Positions 61,042-64,000 of a DNA stretch of 64,000 bases are shown here, in pieces. A program made the translations under genes and the position numbers. Every line of letters starts with the position of its first letter. The stretch's first letter is position 1. The stretch is taken from the NCBI GenBank assembly GCA_963828075.1, contig CAWHDH010000007.1, positions 248,001 through 312,000 on the forward strand. The letters run 5' to 3'. The notes under the pieces were generated by a model. That model saw only the letters and a program-made list of their open reading frames with translations. It did no database searches and was not told the DNA's origin. This stretch comes from JACCYI01 sp963828075. GTDB taxonomy: Bacteria > Actinomycetota > Thermoleophilia > Solirubrobacterales > Solirubrobacteraceae.

Positions 61042-61699
61042 TGGACGACACGAAGTGCGCCGTGATGTCGTCCTCGAGACCGGGGTCGAGCACCACGAGC
61101 ACCTCGTCGCCGGCATGGATCACGGTGTCGGCCTTCGGGACGAAGCCGCCGCCGTCACGCAGCACCGAGATCACCAGCGAGCCCTCGGGCATGTCGAGCT
61201 GCTGGATCTCGCGACCCGCCGCGGGCGCCATGTCGGACACCACCAGCTCGATGATCTCCAGGCGTTCCTCCGGCAGGTCGAGCAGATGGACGAGCCCGTA
61301 GCTCGGGACCTCGTGCTCGATCAGGCGGAGGATCAGGTCGGTCGCCGACACCGCCGGCTGGATGCCGAGCAGCTTGAAGGTCTCGAGGTTCCGCGGGTTG
61401 TTGACGCGGGCGATGATCCGGTCGCAGAGGTACTTCTCCTTGGCGACCTGGCAGATCAGCAGGTTGTCCTCGTCGTCGCCGGTGACCGCGACGACCAGGT
61501 CGGCGCGCTGGATCCCGGCGCGCTCGAGCACCCACAGCTCGGTCGCGTCCCCGTACTGCACCGCGTGCTCGAGCTCCTGCTCGACGGTCAGGTAACGGCG
61601 GCGGTCGGACTCGAGGACCGTGACCTCGTGCTCCTTGGCCATCAGCTCGCGAGCCAGGTTCCAGCCGACCTTGCCGGCGCCGCAGACGATCACGTACAC
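61028..61699 (-). CDS. TrkA-type NAD-binding regulator with RCK_N and RCK_C domains
   Basis: 223 residues from GTG 61699. RCK_N: MYVIVCGAGKVGWNLARELM, then HEVTVLESDRRR and VQYGDATELWVLERAGIQRA, VAVTGDDEDNLLICQVAKEK and IIARVNNPRN. RCK_C follows: LEIIELVVSDMAPAAGREIQ and VIHAGDEVLVVLDPG. Such proteins gate potassium transporters by NAD/NADH or nucleotide binding. It starts two bases after the stop of the smaller TrkA-N gene, in an operon led by the APC-USP permease. Confidence 0.92.
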   Translation of the reverse strand: MYVIVCGAGKVGWNLARELMAKEHEVTVLESDRRRYLTVEQELEHAVQYGDATELWVLERAGIQRADLVVAVTGDDEDNLLICQVAKEKYLCDRIIARVNNPRNLETFKLLGIQPAVSATDLILRLIEHEVPSYGLVHLLDLPEERLEIIELVVSDMAPAAGREIQQLDMPEGSLVISVLRDGGGFVPKADTVIHAGDEVLVVLDPGLEDDITAHFVSSNGRG

Positions 61700-61700
61700 G

Positions 61701-62126
61701 TCAGTTCTCCGCCAGCGCGGCCGCTTCGAGCTGCTCGATGGCGATCTGGGTCGGGCAGATGGTGTGCAGGCCCTGCTCGCGGTACCACGCGGCGCGGCGC
61801 GGGTCGAGGACGCGGGCGATCACGCGCGAGACGCCGTAGCGGCGCTGGGCGATCTGGGCGACCACGAGATTGGTGTTGTCCCCGTTCGTGCAGACGATGA
61901 ACGCGTCGGCCTCGGAGATGCCCGCGGCCTCCAGTGCGTCCTGCTCGAGCGCCGTGCCGATCGTGAAGCGCCCGCCCGCCTCCTCCCACGGAGACCCGAG
62001 CTCCATGTCGAGGCGCTCGTGCGACAGCGCATCCTCGTCGAGGACGGAGACGGTATGGCCCGCCTGCATGGCGGTCTTCGCAACGGAGGAGCCGACCCGG
62101 CCCGCGCCTACGACGAGAACGAACAC
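61701..62126 (-). CDS. Single-domain TrkA-N (RCK_N) protein
   Basis: 141 residues from GTG 62126: VFVLVVGAGRVGSSVAKTAM, VSVLDEDALSHERLD, FTIGTALEQDALEAAGISEA, FIVCTNGDNTNLVVAQIAQR, VIARVLDPRRAAWYREQGLH. Complete RCK_N fold without an RCK_C domain. A start at 62168 inside the permease end is possible. With the two-domain neighbour it probably forms a mixed regulatory ring on the permease upstream. Confidence 0.88.
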   Translation of the reverse strand: MFVLVVGAGRVGSSVAKTAMQAGHTVSVLDEDALSHERLDMELGSPWEEAGGRFTIGTALEQDALEAAGISEADAFIVCTNGDNTNLVVAQIAQRRYGVSRVIARVLDPRRAAWYREQGLHTICPTQIAIEQLEAAALAEN

Positions 62127-62160
62127 TGCGGCTGATCGTAGTGCACGCGCGCCCGACGGC

Positions 62161-64000
62161 TCAGCCACCCGGCTCGATCCGCGAGGCCGGGAGCGTCGGG
62201 TCGCGCGGCAGCGGCGGAGCGGTCTCGTCCACGGCCGGGCGGGTGTCCTGCACCGGCGCGGCGGTGAGGATCACGCGGCACGGCGCCTTGTTGACGACGT
62301 AGCGCGTCGTCTCCCCCACGAACGAGTCGCGCAGGACCGCGTCGCCGCGGCCGCCGAAGAGCGCGCCGCCGCGGATCCGGCTCGGCTCCTCGGCCGCGAG
62401 CACGATCGCCTCCACCCCGCGGCGCTTGGCCTCGTGGACGATCGCCTCGCCGGCGCGGCGCGCCCGGACCGTCGCCGTGGCCACCTCGACGCCGTCGTAC
62501 TCCTCCCCCACCGCCTTGGCCCGCGCGAGCGCCGCGCGCGCCCGCTTGAGCTCAGCGTCGGGGACCCGCGCGTCGATCGGCAACGCCATCGGGATCTCGA
62601 ACACCCACAGCGCCTCGATCATCGCGCCGCCCTCGCCCTCGTCGGCGCGCTCGTCGGCCGAGAGGCGGCCGGCGGTCTGCATGATGTCGTCGTCGAGCGT
62701 GGTGCCGAGCACCGGGACGAGGATCGAGCCGTACTCGGCCTCGGGACGCGCGCTGCGGGTCAGCGCCCGCTCGGGGATCGTGACGCGCTTGAACACCGGC
62801 TTGTCGTTCGCCCGGCGGTAGACGACGTACAGCGTCACCCCGATCCCCATCCACGCCAGGCCGACCCAGCGCGCCCACGAGTGCAGGAGCATGACGGCGA
62901 TGAAGGCGCCGCTCGACAGCAGCGCGCCGAGCGCCGCCGGCACCGGGACCTCACCGCGGCCGACGCGGACGTTCAGCGGCATCTTGTAGGGGCGGTCGCG
63001 GTCGGGCTCGCGGTAGCGCAGCGAGCAGATCGCGAGGTGGACGAGGGTGAACGCCAGCGTCGCGCCGAACGCGTAGATCCCGGCGAGGAACTCGACGTCG
63101 CGCGGGAGGATCAGGCCGAACGCCAGCACCGTCCCCACCGCGATCAGCACCACCGGCGTCGAGTAGGTGGAGTGCAGGCGGCCGATCGCCGACGGGATCT
63201 GGCGGTTGAGCGCGAGCGAGTACCCGAGCCGCGACAGCCCGAGCATCGCGGCGTTGCAGGCGATCGCCAGGATCGTGACCGCCGAGATGGCGACGAGGTA
63301 GCGCAGCGCGTCGGCCAGCCACGCGGGGTCGAACGCGGCGACGACCACGAGCATCGGCGCCTGGATGAAGTCGTCGCCGCCGGCCCGCACGTCGCCCTGC
63401 AGCGGCAGCGCGCTCACCGCCACCAGGCCGATGCCGACGTAGGGCACGGTCACAGCGAGCATCCGCGCGCTGATCAGCCGGCGCAGCCCCCGTCGGCTGA
63501 CCGCCACCTCCCCTGCCAGCCCGGACGAGGCGTCGATGCCGGCGAAGGCGACGACCGCGAGCGTGAACGCGAACAGGAGGTCCTCCGCCGGCGGGGAGCC
63601 GCCGACGCTCGCAGGATCGGTCAGCGCGTCCCCCGACACCACCAGGAGGACGCCGAGCACGACGATCGTCAGCTGCAGCAGCAGGTCGGCGAGCACGAAC
63701 AGCGCGGCGCGGTCGAAGCGCTTCGGCGGGATCCCGCGCAGGTTGATGACCGCGACGCCCCCGAGGACCACCGCTACGACGACGAACTCGAGCCACCCGT
63801 GCCCGAGCGGCCCCCAGGCGACGGCCAGGTAGTCCGTCACCGCGAACGCGGTCAGCGCGATGAGGATCAGGTAGTCGAGCAGGATCGCCCACCCGGCCAC
63901 GAAGCTCCACAGCTCGTTGAAGCCGTAGCGGGCGATCACCGTCGCGCCGCCCCGCTCCTGGTGCAGCGACGCGCCCTCCACGTAGGAGAGGACGAGCAGC
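62161..64000 (-). CDS. APC-family permease fused to a C-terminal USP domain (5-prime end outside window)
   Basis: At least 613 residues; the frame is open to the window edge. About ten transmembrane helices (LLDYLILIALTAFAVTDYLA, VAVINLRGIPPKRFDRAALF, FAFTLAVVAFAGIDASSGLA, ILAIACNAAMLGLSRLGYSL) belong to the amino acid-polyamine-organocation superfamily. The last 200 residues form a soluble universal-stress-like domain (SILVPVLGTTLDDDIMQTAG, then VEAIVLAAEEPSRIRGG and APCRVILTA). The downstream TrkA-type genes suggest K+ or nucleotide-gated uptake, as in KimA-like APC transporters; an amino acid substrate is also possible. Confidence 0.88.
   Translation of the reverse strand, partial: LLVLSYVEGASLHQERGGATVIARYGFNELWSFVAGWAILLDYLILIALTAFAVTDYLAVAWGPLGHGWLEFVVVAVVLGGVAVINLRGIPPKRFDRAALFVLADLLLQLTIVVLGVLLVVSGDALTDPASVGGSPPAEDLLFAFTLAVVAFAGIDASSGLAGEVAVSRRGLRRLISARMLAVTVPYVGIGLVAVSALPLQGDVRAGGDDFIQAPMLVVVAAFDPAWLADALRYLVAISAVTILAIACNAAMLGLSRLGYSLALNRQIPSAIGRLHSTYSTPVVLIAVGTVLAFGLILPRDVEFLAGIYAFGATLAFTLVHLAICSLRYREPDRDRPYKMPLNVRVGRGEVPVPAALGALLSSGAFIAVMLLHSWARWVGLAWMGIGVTLYVVYRRANDKPVFKRVTIPERALTRSARPEAEYGSILVPVLGTTLDDDIMQTAGRLSADERADEGEGGAMIEALWVFEIPMALPIDARVPDAELKRARAALARAKAVGEEYDGVEVATATVRARRAGEAIVHEAKRRGVEAIVLAAEEPSRIRGGALFGGRGDAVLRDSFVGETTRYVVNKAPCRVILTAAPVQDTRPAVDETAPPLPRDPTLPASRIEPGG

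Noticed and set aside
1..64000. Prophage, insertion sequence, integrase, plasmid or secondary-metabolite megasynthase genes
   Set aside because: I looked for transposase DDE/HTH patterns, integrases, terminase, capsid, Rep and PKS/NRPS modules and saw none; the only mobile-type gene is the broken HNH endonuclease.

Overview
The window is very GC-rich, gene-dense bacterial DNA. Strong codon bias, many GTG starts, frequent 4-bp stop/start overlaps and the gene complement (HrpA helicase, TSP3-repeat secreted protein, VTT protein, APC-USP permease, UxaE/ManD uronate genes) fit an actinobacterium. A soil member of Thermoleophilia/Solirubrobacterales is my inference; no rRNA is present to prove it. 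I recognise no prophage, insertion sequence, CRISPR array or replication origin.

Layout. 0-4.2 kb: the start of an alcohol dehydrogenase and a large secreted beta-propeller/PKD gene broken by about fifteen frame changes. 4.2-12.7 kb: hrpA, a YjbR protein, an exported alpha/beta-hydrolase co-transcribed with a two-component system, and divergently a ribbon-helix-helix/B12-binding regulator with the light-sensor motifs of CarH. 12.8-17.8 kb: a calcium-binding TSP3 protein, both 2-oxoacid dehydrogenase E1 subunits and an acyl-CoA oxidase. 18-25 kb: a MarR/NAD-reductase divergon around a perfect palindrome, small unknown genes, a lipoprotein, DctA and MFS transporters, and relics of pcaB and pcaD. 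25.3-30.6 kb: a tightly overlapping unit of cation antiporter, flavin-dependent halogenase and a UbiD/BsdD/UbiX hydroxyarylate decarboxylase. This is the most unusual gene combination in the window.

31.7-43.5 kb: GH4 alpha-galactosidase, two paralogous secreted polysaccharide deacetylases, a flavin monooxygenase, a GH3 enzyme, a VTT membrane protein and an integrin-alpha-like FG-GAP/vWA protein. 43.5-48.6 kb: a 50-bp inverted-repeat element with tandem copies, a heterodimeric ABC exporter, and a 1.16-kb gene-free stretch containing seven copies of a GC-rich 13-mer and two hairpins with matching loops. 48.6-58.0 kb: a single LacI-led operon on the minus strand combining a Pot-type ABC importer with IolB-, ManD-, UxaE- and UxuB-like enzymes; it should import an acidic sugar and funnel tagaturonate/fructuronate to 2-keto-3-deoxygluconate. 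58-64 kb: a frameshifted HNH endonuclease, tRNA-Gln(CTG), a Crp/Fnr regulator, and an operon of APC-USP permease, two TrkA-type proteins and an FAD reductase.

The most noteworthy items are the halogenase-decarboxylase operon with the pca relics beside it, the RHH-B12 putative photoreceptor, the two extragenic repeat systems, the uronate operon, and three genes broken by clear lesions.
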